Shown: positions 8,526 through 19,156, counted from the first letter of the stretch. The stretch is 64,000 nt of DNA from Halocynthiibacter styelae (GCF_016123485.1 NZ_JADCKQ010000011.1:62001-126000), one strand, 5' to 3'. Translations and numbers: made by a program. Notes: generated by a model from the letters alone, not told the origin.

Positions 8526-10642
8526 CGCAGGAAACGCCCCCAGCTTTCAGCTACTTCAGGATTATGATATTCACGCACCCTTTCGTACAAGCGCCCCTGC
8601 ACATTCAGACGGGCACCCCCATCACGGTTAAACGGGCGTAGTGCGAAAGCAGATGTATCGCGCGTCGCCTGACCCGTCAGCGCCCCCAGAGGAATAGTAA
8701 CCCGGATCCCTTTATCAAAGGAACCATCGCCAAACTCTTCATAGGAAGCATCTGTACGCGTCACAAATGCCCCTACGCGCCAGCCATTGGCAAATTCGCG
8801 ATCAAGAGACAGTGTCGCGCCAATATCCCCTGCCAGATACCGGCCCACATCCAGTTGCGCGTGGTAGCCATTGTCAAAGCGGTAGTAGCCGGACAAAAAC
8901 GCTGTTGTCGTGTCATAATCCTGGAAACCGAACTGCTGGTCATAGTCACGTTTCATAACGTGGTTGATCTCAGCACCAAACGCCAGGCGGCTGCCGACCG
9001 GCTTCCATAGAAGTTCCGTGGAAACGCCCCCAAACATGCTTTCCAGATAGCCGGCAGAGAAACGACCATAAAAGTTGCGTCCCGGACGGAAGACATAATC
9101 AAGTGTCAGACGTTCAATCGCAGGGCTGTTGTTTGCCGCGTACAGGCTGCGATCTGTCCGGACAACCGGCAGTGACGTGGTTTCAATATCGCCTTCATCA
9201 TCACCATTGCCGATCACAAGCTGTGTCACAGAACCGTTCAGGGACAGGCCTGGCGCAATATCAACAGACCCGGACAGGCGCAAACCCACATCCGCCAGCA
9301 AGGGATTTTCAAGGCCGAAAAGCACCGCATTCACATAGGGGGTAATCCCCCAGTTCAGGCGCGGATAAAGCCCTTCGGCGATCACACCATCTTCAAGGCC
9401 AGTCGTGGCCGGATCATAAAAGTTCACGCGGGAATACAGGCTTTCGCCGCCATCCGGCGCATGTTCTGCCGCTTCCAGATCAGCCCGGTTAATTTCCAGC
9501 GCGGACAGTTCCATGCCCTGATCAACCGGAACCAGCCGGAACGTTGTGATCCGCTGCGGCATCAGATGCGTCATAATACGGGCAACTCGACCAAAAGCCT
9601 GGCTTTCCACCATATATCCCGGGTTCCTGAACCGCACGGTCGCGGTGCGGTCGCCAATATGCAGGGCTTCAAGTTCCAGTTCACTGGCTTCGAACACAGG
9701 TTTCGCAGCTTCAACGATCTGGCTGGTCACCTCAGAAGGCAGGCTTTGTTGCGCTGGCCAGCTCATGGCGGCGGCGCGTGCAGCCGGGTTAACAGGCAGA
9801 GGCGCGCTTTCATTCCCGGAACCCATCGCTGGGTTCTTAGGATTCAGCAGAACATTGAAACGCACCGCCGCTTCTGATCCGTAAAGGTAGAACAGACCCA
9901 GATCTACCGAAGGGCGGATCTGATAGGATGCACCAAAGTTCAGTGGTGACTTGCGTTCAATCAGCCCGCGCCCGACCTCTTCGATGTACCCGTCAGAGGA
10001 ATATTCCGCCATCAGCCGCAAGCGATCCGTTGCCTGCCATTCCACGCCCCCGAACAAAGCAGCAGGTCCGTGGAACCAGCGATCAAAATTAAAGGTGCCG
10101 CCGGTGGGTTCAAAATCTGTGGGCCGGTCATCCAGACCAAGAGGGTTTGAGAAGGAATTGTAAGACCCAAGGCGTCCCCAACCGATCCCGCCGCTGACCC
10201 TCACCCGGTCGCCGAAATGCTTACTGGCGACAAGATATTCTGCGGAATTCAGCCCGGTTCCGACGAAATCCTGCAAACCAATCGTCAGAGACGGGCGCCA
10301 GTTGGTTTCATCCAACAGACGATACCGCAGATCAAAACTGCGGTCGTAATAAGTGTTCACACCGTTATTCGGCCAGTCCCGTGTGGCCGAATAACGGAAA
10401 CTACCGCTCATCCGGTCAGAGATCTGAAAGGTCAGTGTGTTGCGGGAAATATTGCCAAAATGCGCTGTTGTCACAGACAGCTGGCCGTCTTCCAGGCTGG
10501 CCGATGATGGCATCTCGATGACGCCGGGCACCCCGGAGGTATTCAGAGTTGCAGGAAATCGCAGCTGTTCCGCAAGGGTTACAGATGGGACCATCGCGCC
10601 CAGGGCAAGAACCAGAATCCCTGTCGTTTTACCTGTCATCAT
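8522..10642 (-). CDS. YjbH/GfcD-like outer-membrane exopolysaccharide protein
   Basis: 706 residues with a signal peptide (TTGILVLALGAMVPSVTLA). The N-terminal half has the YjbH hallmark NTSGVPGVIEMPSSASLEDG, then TLTFQISDRMSGSFRY and SIGLQDFVGTG-like strands; the C-terminal half is rich in amphipathic strands (GYYRFDNGYHAQLDVGRYLAGDIG, VGAFVTRTDAS), consistent with two beta-barrel domains. The family is tied to secretion or regulation of Yjb/group 4 polysaccharide. It heads the yjbH-yjbF pair and lies about 120 bp downstream of the polysaccharide dehydratase on the same strand. Confidence 0.88.
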   Translation of the reverse strand: MMTGKTTGILVLALGAMVPSVTLAEQLRFPATLNTSGVPGVIEMPSSASLEDGQLSVTTAHFGNISRNTLTFQISDRMSGSFRYSATRDWPNNGVNTYYDRSFDLRYRLLDETNWRPSLTIGLQDFVGTGLNSAEYLVASKHFGDRVRVSGGIGWGRLGSYNSFSNPLGLDDRPTDFEPTGGTFNFDRWFHGPAALFGGVEWQATDRLRLMAEYSSDGYIEEVGRGLIERKSPLNFGASYQIRPSVDLGLFYLYGSEAAVRFNVLLNPKNPAMGSGNESAPLPVNPAARAAAMSWPAQQSLPSEVTSQIVEAAKPVFEASELELEALHIGDRTATVRFRNPGYMVESQAFGRVARIMTHLMPQRITTFRLVPVDQGMELSALEINRADLEAAEHAPDGGESLYSRVNFYDPATTGLEDGVIAEGLYPRLNWGITPYVNAVLFGLENPLLADVGLRLSGSVDIAPGLSLNGSVTQLVIGNGDDEGDIETTSLPVVRTDRSLYAANNSPAIERLTLDYVFRPGRNFYGRFSAGYLESMFGGVSTELLWKPVGSRLAFGAEINHVMKRDYDQQFGFQDYDTTTAFLSGYYRFDNGYHAQLDVGRYLAGDIGATLSLDREFANGWRVGAFVTRTDASYEEFGDGSFDKGIRVTIPLGALTGQATRDTSAFALRPFNRDGGARLNVQGRLYERVREYHNPEVAESWGRFLR

Positions 10643-10765
10643 TTCGCTGCCACCCGTGTCCGCACTCTAATTTTTTCATCTTCTCTCAGAACTGCGGCAG
10701 ATCTGACAAGCCGGGAAATAATTCCACCTGACACTGGTGCAATTTCAGCACCTTCACCACGGGCC

Positions 10766-12652
10766 TTATCCGGTTTCGCTTTGCGTCGTTGCAGGCTTGT
10801 TTTGATCAGAAACCACCTGCATCAGCGCGGAAACCGCAGCATCTGCCTCACCCGCATCTACATGCTGACGCAAAGTTTTCATAGCGGCCGCAATTTCGAT
10901 TTCCGACAGGGCATCTTCGCGCACACGGAAGATCTTTTCATCGCGGGTGATGATATCGCCTTCTGAGATAACCAGTTCTTCGTGCATTTTCTCGCCCGGA
11001 CGCAGCCCCGTCACGTGAATTTCGATGTCGCCTTCAGGGTTCGCCTGATCACGTACAGTACAGCCGGCACTTTCAATCATCTGACGCGCCAGATCGCTTA
11101 CAAGAACGGGTTCGCCCATATCCAGCACAAAGACTTCACCACCCCGGGCAAAACCGCCCGCACGCAGAACCAGCTGTGCCGCTTCCTGAACCGTCATGAA
11201 GTAGCGCGTGACATTTTCATCGGTCAGCATCACAGGACCACCACTGGCGATCTGTTCGCGGAAAATCGGCACCACAGAACCAGAGCTGCCCAGAACATTG
11301 CCAAAGCGCACAATAGAAAAGACAGTTTCACTGCTGCGCGCGGCCTGGTCCAGAATCAGAAGCTCTGCAAAACGCTTCGTCGCCCCCATAACAGAGGCCG
11401 GGCGCACTGCCTTATCCGTAGAGACCTGCACAAACCGGCGCACCCCCGCATCAACGGCAGCTTTGATCAGTACTTTCGTGCCAAACACGTTGTTGTGAAT
11501 GCCTGCCAGGGGGTTTTGTTCAACCAGTGTGACATGTTTATAGGCCGCAGCGTGCAACACAACATCAACGCTGAAACGCTCAAAAACAGACGCCACGAAA
11601 CCCTGATCGGTTATAGACCCCAGCACAGGCACAATTTCTGCACCAATGACTTCAGCCATCGCCAGAAGTTCGCGTTCAATCCGGAACAGTGAGAATTCAC
11701 AATTGTCCAGAACAATCAGACGATCAGGCCGATAGGCCAGCACCTGACGGCAAAGTTCTGACCCAATGGATCCCCCCCCGCCTGAGACAAGAATTGTCCG
11801 GCTGCTATATTCCGCAGCTTCCGCAGCAAGGGCCCGCATATGTTGTTCCCGCCCAAGCCAGGCAGAGGTCGGAAAACTGACAAGCTTATCTGCGACACCC
11901 CGACTGTCGATCAGCTGCATGAAAGTCGGCAGGGATTTGACTTCAACCCCCTCCTTTTCGATGCGCTGCGCAATCGCATTTCTGCGCGTATAAGATGCGG
12001 AAGGAACCGCCAGAAGAACCTCATCGACCCGAAAGGCGGCACAGATCCGGGTTGTATCCTGACCGCGCCAGACAGGCAGGCCGGTGTGTGACATACCCTG
12101 CAAAGACATATCGTCGTCAAAAAAACCGACAACCGTTACATCGCGATCCTGCCGCAAAGCAACCGCCAGCTGGGATCCGGTCTTGCCCGCACCGTAAATC
12201 GCAATACGGCGCCCGGAAGGCGCTGCGTTATAGATTCTGACAAGAACGGCGATCATCGCAAGACGGCTGATCACATTCAGAAGGAAAAACGAAAGAGCAA
12301 AAATAAAATGAAAACCAAGAGCCAGATTAAGCTGCAGAACGCCAGCAAGCACCGCACTTGCACACCCAATACCAATAGAAAGGGTTGCCGATTTCCCAAC
12401 TGCTGCGCCTTCAAAAGATCCAAGCCGCACATGCGCTGCCCCGCTCAGGGCTGAAACTGCGGCCGCAGCGACCGCCAGAGGCGGCAACAACCATAAAACT
12501 TCTGCCAGCATTTTTCCAGGCAGAACAGAATTCGCCTGCAAAACCAGACTCAAATAGAGAGCCGGCATCACCAGAAGCACATCTACAATTGTCAGAATGG
12601 CACGTTTTTGCCCTCGGGTAAGTGCGGTCACGACCGGTAATACAGAGTTCAT
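10766..12652 (-). CDS. FlaA1/CapD-type membrane nucleotide-sugar 4,6-dehydratase/epimerase
   Basis: About 628 residues from the ATG at 12652; the frame extends to 12742 but the start MNSVLPVVTALTRGQKRAIL suits the family and has GAGG 11 bp upstream. Four N-terminal membrane helices are followed by a CoA-binding-like Rossmann domain (IYGAGKTGSQLA, about residue 140) and a catalytic SDR domain (ILVSGGGGSIGSELCRQ, about residue 285). The SDR part has the TDKAVRPASVMGATKR signature. Such proteins modify UDP-sugars, for example UDP-GlcNAc 4,6-dehydration, for surface polysaccharide. It sits 152 bp downstream of the sugar transferase. Confidence 0.92.
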   Translation of the reverse strand: MNSVLPVVTALTRGQKRAILTIVDVLLVMPALYLSLVLQANSVLPGKMLAEVLWLLPPLAVAAAAVSALSGAAHVRLGSFEGAAVGKSATLSIGIGCASAVLAGVLQLNLALGFHFIFALSFFLLNVISRLAMIAVLVRIYNAAPSGRRIAIYGAGKTGSQLAVALRQDRDVTVVGFFDDDMSLQGMSHTGLPVWRGQDTTRICAAFRVDEVLLAVPSASYTRRNAIAQRIEKEGVEVKSLPTFMQLIDSRGVADKLVSFPTSAWLGREQHMRALAAEAAEYSSRTILVSGGGGSIGSELCRQVLAYRPDRLIVLDNCEFSLFRIERELLAMAEVIGAEIVPVLGSITDQGFVASVFERFSVDVVLHAAAYKHVTLVEQNPLAGIHNNVFGTKVLIKAAVDAGVRRFVQVSTDKAVRPASVMGATKRFAELLILDQAARSSETVFSIVRFGNVLGSSGSVVPIFREQIASGGPVMLTDENVTRYFMTVQEAAQLVLRAGGFARGGEVFVLDMGEPVLVSDLARQMIESAGCTVRDQANPEGDIEIHVTGLRPGEKMHEELVISEGDIITRDEKIFRVREDALSEIEIAAAMKTLRQHVDAGEADAAVSALMQVVSDQNKPATTQSETG

Positions 12653-12803
12653 CTTCTCGAACACCTCAAAAAATCCGGCAACCAGGCCGGCCCACACACC
12701 CTGTCCGTTCTCTGGGTTCTGGTCAGAGAAAAGACACCACATTCTGCTTATAGTCCGGCACTTAACAAAATGCCAACGGGCAGAAGATTTCTTATTTCAA
12801 CCG

Positions 12804-13412
12804 TTACTTAACGAACACGCGTTTCACGGTGTCAGCGATCAACACGCAATCAAAACAGATGCTCTGGTGCCGTTGGTAAATCAGATCAAGGCCTGCCTTA
12901 CGTGGCACACAACGTTCAGAATAGACACGATCTGTTTCCGCCCTGCTCTGACATTCCGCCAGAACCCGGGCTTCAAACTGGTGCATATGTAATGTCGCAA
13001 GCCCGGTCACCCCTGGGCGGCTTCGCAAAACGGCACGATACAGATCCGGAAACCGTTCAACATACTGACGCAGGGGCGGACGCGGGCCAACAAAGCTCAT
13101 GTCACCTTTCAGAATATTGATCAGCTGCGGCAATTCATCCAGCCGATACCGCCGCAGACGCGCACCCAATGGGGTTATGCGTGCATCTTTATCCCCACCT
13201 GATACCCCGGTGTCACTTTCCACAACCGTCATCGTACGGAATTTCCACAGCAGAAAGCCCTGATCCACAGTTTTCATACGTTCCGAAAAATAGAAAACCG
13301 GCCCGCCTCCCTGGATCAGCATGACAATACAGACCCCGAGAATAACAGGCGCAAGAAACAACAGCAGCCAGACAGAGAATACAATATCAAACGCCCTCTT
13401 AATAACTGTCAT
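12804..13412 (-). CDS. Undecaprenyl-phosphate sugar-1-phosphate transferase (bacterial sugar transferase)
   Basis: About 202 residues starting MTVIKRAFDIVFS at 13412, where the ATG overlaps the upstream gene's stop (ATGA). It has the single N-terminal hydrophobic segment, the GGGPVFYFSERM and LWKFRTM motifs, GARLRRYRLDELPQLINILKGDMSFVGPRPP, and the LRSRPGVTGLATL block of the monotopic PGT family (PglC-like core). It moves a sugar-1-phosphate from UDP-sugar to undecaprenyl phosphate, the first step of a repeat unit. The product of the adjacent dehydratase is a plausible donor. Confidence 0.93.
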   Translation of the reverse strand: MTVIKRAFDIVFSVWLLLFLAPVILGVCIVMLIQGGGPVFYFSERMKTVDQGFLLWKFRTMTVVESDTGVSGGDKDARITPLGARLRRYRLDELPQLINILKGDMSFVGPRPPLRQYVERFPDLYRAVLRSRPGVTGLATLHMHQFEARVLAECQSRAETDRVYSERCVPRKAGLDLIYQRHQSICFDCVLIADTVKRVFVK

Positions 13413-14287
13413 GTCACATTCCCTTCCACTGCCGCCTGCAGACGTTTCCATTCTGCGATCATCTGATCAGGATGTGCCGCGTTTTCCGGCATCGTCACCA
13501 GGCCCTCAATCCGTTTTGTGTCCAGAACAACACGCGGAATGGCCTGTTCCGGCGCCGGTCGGGGCTGAAAACTGAACCCGCCAGCCTGCACCAGTGCGTC
13601 CATTGAAACAGTCCCGGGTGCAGAAACATTTAAGATTTGCGGCAAAGCATCACCGGCCAGGGCCCGGTCAAACAGTTGCGTCAGTATAGAGGTCAGGGTG
13701 ATCGGCCCCATATAGCTGCGCTCAGGGAAGCCACCGCCTGCGAACTGATCCAGACCAATCGTGGTGCCCTTTGTGGCCCCTCCTATCAGCTGATCAGCAC
13801 CGACAATATTACCAATACGCAGAATGACGGATCTGATCGGGCTTTGCGCCCGCAATATATCCTCTTCCATACGCTGCTTCGAAACACCGTAGTCAGAGAC
13901 CGGCGTCAGAGCTTCCTCTTCTCTGTGTGCAACGTCTGATACGCCGTAAACAGCAGCGGATGAAACAAAGAACACATGACGGATGCCAACCTGTTCAGCG
14001 GCGGCCAGTGTCTTATTTGCCAGCACACTGTTGATGCTCATCGATCCGCCGGTGGCAGGTGTCACACCCGCCAGCGCAAAAACCACATCCCGCCCCTTCA
14101 TCGCATTTGCAAGGGCATCAACGCCATCATCTGCCAGTGGATCAAGACAGATCCCGCCCGGCAATGGCGTACGGCTTTGCCAGATCACGCGGTGTTCACC
14201 GGCGATCTCAAACCCGGCCCGCAACATTTGCCCCACACGGCCAGAACCGCCCAGCGCCAGGATCTTTTTTTCCAAAGCCATCACCAT
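13409..14287 (-). CDS. NAD-dependent epimerase/dehydratase (extended SDR)
   Basis: 292 residues. The Rossmann motif is GGSGRVGQMLRAG (about residue 13), the active-site pair is Ser/Thr before YGVSKQRME (YxxxK), and FFVSSAAVYGVSD is typical of nucleotide-sugar epimerases. The frame can start at ATG 14287 or 14281; AAGGTG sits 5 or 11 bp before them. It heads an operon with the sugar transferase (4-bp overlap) and the dehydratase, so a role in making the exopolysaccharide precursor is likely. The exact sugar is not predictable. Confidence 0.85.
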   Translation of the reverse strand: MVMALEKKILALGGSGRVGQMLRAGFEIAGEHRVIWQSRTPLPGGICLDPLADDGVDALANAMKGRDVVFALAGVTPATGGSMSINSVLANKTLAAAEQVGIRHVFFVSSAAVYGVSDVAHREEEALTPVSDYGVSKQRMEEDILRAQSPIRSVILRIGNIVGADQLIGGATKGTTIGLDQFAGGGFPERSYMGPITLTSILTQLFDRALAGDALPQILNVSAPGTVSMDALVQAGGFSFQPRPAPEQAIPRVVLDTKRIEGLVTMPENAAHPDQMIAEWKRLQAAVEGNVT

Positions 14288-14320
14288 ATCACCTTATATA
14301 TCTGCCAGATCATAAACCAA

Positions 14321-14349
14321 AAAGGCCCCGCTACAACAGGCAGCGGGGC
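14321..14349 (-). terminator. Terminator downstream of ccrM
   Basis: GCCCCGCT at 14325-14332 pairs with AGCGGGGC at 14342-14349. Read on the minus strand the 8-bp stem is followed by CCTTTTT, so it terminates transcription coming from ccrM before the epimerase. Confidence 0.75.
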
Positions 14350-14408
14350 AGGTATGTGCCGCGATCAATGTCGCAGGCACAGGCGGTAACCAGTTATTCT
14401 GTATTTAC

Positions 14409-14435
14409 GCCTGCAGGGAAAAAGGCCCTGCAGGC
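14409..14435. repeat. Perfect 10-bp inverted repeat just past ccrM
   Basis: GCCTGCAGGG and CCCTGCAGGC flank a 7-base spacer, 14 bp beyond the ccrM stop. It forms a second hairpin upstream of the U-tract terminator and may protect the transcript's 3' end or act as a protein site. It has no T tract of its own. Confidence 0.6.
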
Positions 14436-14449
14436 GATTTCTGTGAACC

Positions 14450-15623
<1,174 letters not shown>

Positions 15624-15659
15624 CGCGTCAAATAATTTATTGCAACCTGGGGATAAGTT

Positions 15660-16295
15660 TTATTCTTGATACAAGATATTGTGTACTGGCTTGAAGGAAC
15701 GCCGATGATGTGGTGTCACGCCGATGTCTTTCAGCGCCTCCTGGTGCATTTTTGTCGGATAGCCTGCGTTCTTCTCCCAGCCATAACCCGGGTATTCCTC
15801 CGCCAGATCCGCCATCAGATCATCCCGCAGGGTCTTTGCAATGATCGACGCCGCCGCGATGGATTGCGATTTCGCATCGCCCTTCACCACAGCCGAACAA
15901 GGCAGACCAACGCCGCGCGGTATCATATTGCCGTCAATCAACAAATAGTCCGGCTGGGGGTCCAGAGCCTCGACCGCGCGCAGCATCGCAATATGAGACG
16001 CCCGCAGGATATTATGTTCGTCAATCTCATCAACAGAGGCCTCACCCACACCAATCCAGGCGCTGCTTTCAATCTGTTCCACCAGGGCGCGGCGCTTCTT
16101 TTCAGACAGTTTCTTTGAATCGTTCAGCCCCTCAGGCACGTTTTCAATGTCCAACACCACAGCCGCTGCCATCACAGGCCCCGCCAATGGCCCCCGCCCG
16201 ACTTCATCCACCCCCGCAATACGCAGGAACCCCTTTTCACGGGCGGCGGTTTCATAGCTCAGGTCGGGGGCGGGTTTTGCGGTTTTTTCAGTCAT
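15660..16295 (-). CDS. rnhB: Ribonuclease HII
   Basis: RNase HII cuts RNA in RNA-DNA hybrids and at single ribonucleotides in DNA. The 211-residue protein has IAGVDEVGRGPLAGPVMAAAV (Asp-Glu metal ligands, DEVGRG), LNDSKKLSEKKR, DYLLIDGN, VVKGDAKSQSIAAASIIAKTLRD and the C-terminal YPGYGWEKNAGYPTKMH of the family. The ATG at 16295 is chosen because the 37-residue upstream extension has no family similarity. It lies upstream of ccrM on the same strand, the usual alphaproteobacterial neighbour arrangement. Confidence 0.95.
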   Translation of the reverse strand: MTEKTAKPAPDLSYETAAREKGFLRIAGVDEVGRGPLAGPVMAAAVVLDIENVPEGLNDSKKLSEKKRRALVEQIESSAWIGVGEASVDEIDEHNILRASHIAMLRAVEALDPQPDYLLIDGNMIPRGVGLPCSAVVKGDAKSQSIAAASIIAKTLRDDLMADLAEEYPGYGWEKNAGYPTKMHQEALKDIGVTPHHRRSFKPVHNILYQE

Positions 16296-16555
16296 AGCTT
16301 TACAAACGCGATTCAGGCCTGGGGCACAATGCCTATTGTCCTCGTTCAATGGATGTTTCCCCCCTAATCCCTGTGATTGTAAACAGCAGCAATCTGCACC
16401 ACACAATCTGGACTAGTGCACCGCTGAAAAACGCACCGAATTTCGCACCCAGGTTGCAGTTATGCCCCTTATTTATAACAATATATTGCCACATGACGGG
16501 CGGCTACCGAAGGCACTGCCACAGTATATTTAGTAAGTTTCTGGGGGGGGTAACT

Positions 16556-17303
16556 ATGGCGAATACACACGACGTAAATTTCATCACATTTGATCAACTC
16601 ACCGCGACAGGGAATATAGCACACTCGGGCTCAAATTTCATGTGGGCAGGTAACGGCTTCTTGCCTCCCGGTGGGTCTGTACCTGTTAGTGGAGGGGGCT
16701 AGACCCAGGGCACCCTGACATTTCACAGCCATAATTTCTCAACCTTATCCATTCGGGACAACGGCCCGCCAAATTCATCCACCGCTTCTACGACGTCAAC
16801 CCCGAACACAGATCAGTTCCTTGACGATGACGGCAACGCCAGCCTGCAAACCGTAACCAACTCTCTCAGCCTCACAGGGGTCTTCGACAACGGTGGCGGT
16901 GCGGTCAACTTCACGACCCAGCCAGGTTGGTACATTGAAAATGAAAGCCAGTTCGTCCTGAAAGATCCGGTAACCGGAAAAGAATATCTGATTTCGACAC
17001 CTGCGGTTAATCCTGTCTTGACGAACCTGAACCAGCACTACCTTGTCGGCGTTTCTTTTTTTTGAGGTGAAGTATTTCCATCTTGTGTTTGAAAACCACG
17101 AAATCATCTATGCGGAAGGGGCCGAAACGGAAAGCCTGCTGCTCAGCCCTTCAGTCCTGCTAAATCAGACCCCGGAGGGGCGCCAGGAGATTCAGGATCT
17201 TTTCGGCGATCAGATCGGCCAGCCTGGCGAAAGCATGCCAGCAGCCGCGTTTATCCCGAAAACCTATGAACAGCGGATGATCATCCGCCAACTCGCCGCA
17301 TAG
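16556..17303 (+). pseudogene. Decayed Hint-domain surface protein
   Basis: Starts MANTHDVNFITFDQL with a GGGGGG ribosome site, then meets an in-frame TAG at 16700-16702. The same frame continues (TQGTLTFHSHNFSTLSI, DDDGNASLQTV, FVLKDPVTGKEYL) to TGA at 17063. Dropping one base from the 8-T run at 17056-17063 joins it to VKYFHLVFENHEIIYAEGAETES and a tail to 17303. That tail is the C-terminal end of Rhodobacterales Hint-domain (Hedgehog/intein-like) proteins, but the CFxxGT catalytic part that should precede it is missing. So there are three lesions: amber codon, frameshift and internal deletion. The intact family member would be a secreted, self-processing surface protein. Confidence 0.72.
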
Positions 17304-17375
17304 ATCAACGGCTGGGGCCTTATCGTAAAACAACCGGACGGCGCATCAGTCACGATGCCCCGCCCCTTTTCTTAT

Positions 17376-17771
17376 TCAGCGACTGACAACGGTATAGCCG
17401 TCATTCAGCAGGCAGCGTTCCGGGAAATAGGTCACACGGTTGCCCCGGCGATTGCGACCGCGACGCGCGCAATGTTCCGGCGGTGTCACCTGGGCTGCAT
17501 GATTGTTCAGGCAGCGTTCGCCAAAGCCATATTCCGCCCGACGACCGCTGTTGAACCGGCGCAGGCATTGTTCTGGCAGGCGTTTGCGCGCGGCTTCCCG
17601 GCGGGCATCGCGTCGGTCATTGCGGTTATCAATGGCCACGGCAATGCCACCGATAACAGCCAGGCCAATCAGGGCCTTTGTCAGATCGTCATTCCCGGCA
17701 CGGGCCTGGGATGCGAAGCCGGTAACGGCAAGTGCGGCGCCAAGGGCCAGGGCGGTGAAACTGCGAAACAT
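17376..17771 (-). CDS. Exported protein of unknown function, Arg/Cys-rich
   Basis: 131 residues: signal peptide MFRSFTALALGAALAVTGFASQARA, then NDDLTKALIGLAVIGGIAVAIDNRNDRRD, a hydrophobic segment bounded by charge, and a basic C-terminus with four Cys in repeated contexts (LPEQCLRRF, FGERCLNN, PPEHCARR, FPERCLLN). The repeats suggest a small disulfide-stabilised fold of tandem (E)xC elements. The segment after the signal peptide resembles that of the next minus-strand gene (DVLKALLVGAVIAGIANAMD). No function is recognised. Confidence 0.75.
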   Translation of the reverse strand: MFRSFTALALGAALAVTGFASQARAGNDDLTKALIGLAVIGGIAVAIDNRNDRRDARREAARKRLPEQCLRRFNSGRRAEYGFGERCLNNHAAQVTPPEHCARRGRNRRGNRVTYFPERCLLNDGYTVVSR

Positions 17772-17924
17772 GATGTGTACCTCTTCGTGGTGCGTCGGTT
17801 TGTGAAACCAATCTGGGCGCCCTCATGTCAGACAAACAATATCGGGCAGATGTTATCAGATACGACCCTTTGTTTTTATGGGTTTGCGGGGTGGCCGGGT
17901 CAGACCCACCCCGTTCTGTGCGGC

Positions 17925-18545
17925 TTACTTCCAGGTGGTGTAACCAATCCGAAGGCTGGCCGGGCTTCCGGCGGCATAATCATTCATACGGAACTGGCTG
18001 ACGCGGCCCTCACTGGTTTTGACGCAGATGTAAGATCCAACCGGGATCGCCCGCACAGGCACGCTGTCGTAAGAGAAAGCCGCATTGGAACAGCCCAGGA
18101 AACCGCGATTGGTCCGGTCCCCCACCGCAATGGAAGCCCCGTTCAGCGGCGTCATAAATTTGCGGGTGCTGGTTTCCGCCTGGAACCAGAGATCGCCTCT
18201 GCTGTCAGATGCCAGGCCACCTTCGTCGAGGTCCGCAACCCAGGTCTGCGGAATATCAATGCCACCGGTGGAATAGGTTACAGGTGTCACAGGAACCAGG
18301 GTCGCGATATCCACAGGCGGGATATAGATCGGCGGAACTCCCACCACGCCTTCCTCCGCGGGAACAGGTTCTGGTGCAGCTTCGGCCTCGTCATCGTCGT
18401 CCATTGCATTGGCGATACCGGCAATCACGGCACCCACCAGCAGGGCTTTCAGGACATCTTCTTCATCCGCTTTCACAGGGGCGGTTGTGGCCGCTGTCAG
18501 TGCCAGAGAAGAAGCAACGAAAGATGTGATAAATTTGCGTGTCAT
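17925..18545 (-). CDS. Exported protein with C-terminal TSEGR/GYTTW domain, paralog 1
   Basis: 206 residues from the ATG at 18545. Signal peptide (FVASSLALTAATTAPVKA), a hydrophobic module EDVLKALLVGAVIAGIANAMDDDDE, a Pro/Val-rich linker (about 60-90), then a domain of about 110 residues: QTWVADLDEGG, SRGDLWFQAETS, FMTPLNGASI, PVGSYICVKTSEGRVSQFRMND, GSPASLRIGYTTWK. That domain is shared with the gene at 19157-19879. Two Cys in the domain could bond. Function unknown; probably periplasmic or surface. Confidence 0.78.
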   Translation of the reverse strand: MTRKFITSFVASSLALTAATTAPVKADEEDVLKALLVGAVIAGIANAMDDDDEAEAAPEPVPAEEGVVGVPPIYIPPVDIATLVPVTPVTYSTGGIDIPQTWVADLDEGGLASDSRGDLWFQAETSTRKFMTPLNGASIAVGDRTNRGFLGCSNAAFSYDSVPVRAIPVGSYICVKTSEGRVSQFRMNDYAAGSPASLRIGYTTWK

Positions 18546-18805
18546 AATGTTTTCCTTTGATGTTCGGGTGAAGCGCCCCCAGGATGCCGCACCGGATGAA
18601 GGTGATGGGAAAACATTGCCTGTTGGGGGAAAGCCGCTCAATAACAGCGGAAAGTTATCGGTTTACATTTATGATTTCAGCCACTTAACAGGATTCACCC
18701 GAAAGCCACAGTTTCAGACTGTCTGAAACTCTGCCTTTGCAAAATCCCCCGGGATCGGGTCTGATATTGAATAACGGCCCCAAAACACACATTGATCAGG
18801 ATATG

Positions 18806-19084
18806 ATGAAAACACTGACACTCACCCTTGCGCTGCTCAGCGCCACGCCTGCCACTGCGGGATGCTTTGCCGACTATAAGGCCAAGCAAGAAGACCCGCT
18901 GCGCCTGCATTATGGCGTGATTGAACTGCCTGCGGATGCCTGCAACGCCAATGCAGCGCAATCCATCATCTCTGGTCGGATTGGCCGGGACGGCTGGCAG
19001 TTGCTGAATGTGATCTCTGTCTTTGATGACAGCGGACTGGGTTCCCGTCAGTCAGAAGCCGCAGAATTCTATCTGCGTTACTGA
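18806..19084 (+). CDS. Small exported protein of unknown function
   Basis: 92 residues: a signal peptide (MKTLTLTLALLSATPATAGC, cleavage after ATA) and a short domain HYGVIELPADACNANAAQSII, DGWQLLNVISVFDD, EAAEFYLRY. The AGGA site fits the second ATG (18806) rather than 18803. It is flanked by a terminator at 19104-19139 and lies opposite the two paralogous exported-protein genes. I recall the pattern in other Rhodobacterales but know no function. Confidence 0.72.
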   Translation: MKTLTLTLALLSATPATAGCFADYKAKQEDPLRLHYGVIELPADACNANAAQSIISGRIGRDGWQLLNVISVFDDSGLGSRQSEAAEFYLRY

Positions 19085-19103
19085 TCCTTTCAGCACGACA
19101 AAA

Positions 19104-19139
19104 GAAAACGCCCGTCAGGTTCCCCCGGCGGGCGTCTTT
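19104..19139. terminator. Terminator between convergent exported-protein genes
   Basis: ACGCCCG (19108-19114) pairs with CGGGCGT (19129-19135), with extra pairing inside the loop, followed by CTTT and preceded by AAAGAAAA. It can stop transcription from both sides. Confidence 0.7.
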
Positions 19140-19156
19140 ATGTTCGTGAGGCGGGA

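Noticed and set aside
14288..14449. A small RNA gene between ccrM and the epimerase
   Set aside because: The two hairpins are explained by transcription termination after ccrM; no promoter-like sequence was evident.
16349..16555. Open frame ahead of the Hint pseudogene (MDVSPLIPVIV...)
   Set aside because: It only extends the pseudogene frame backwards; there is no ribosome site and the sequence is unlike the family. The ATG at 16556 with its G-rich site is the better start.
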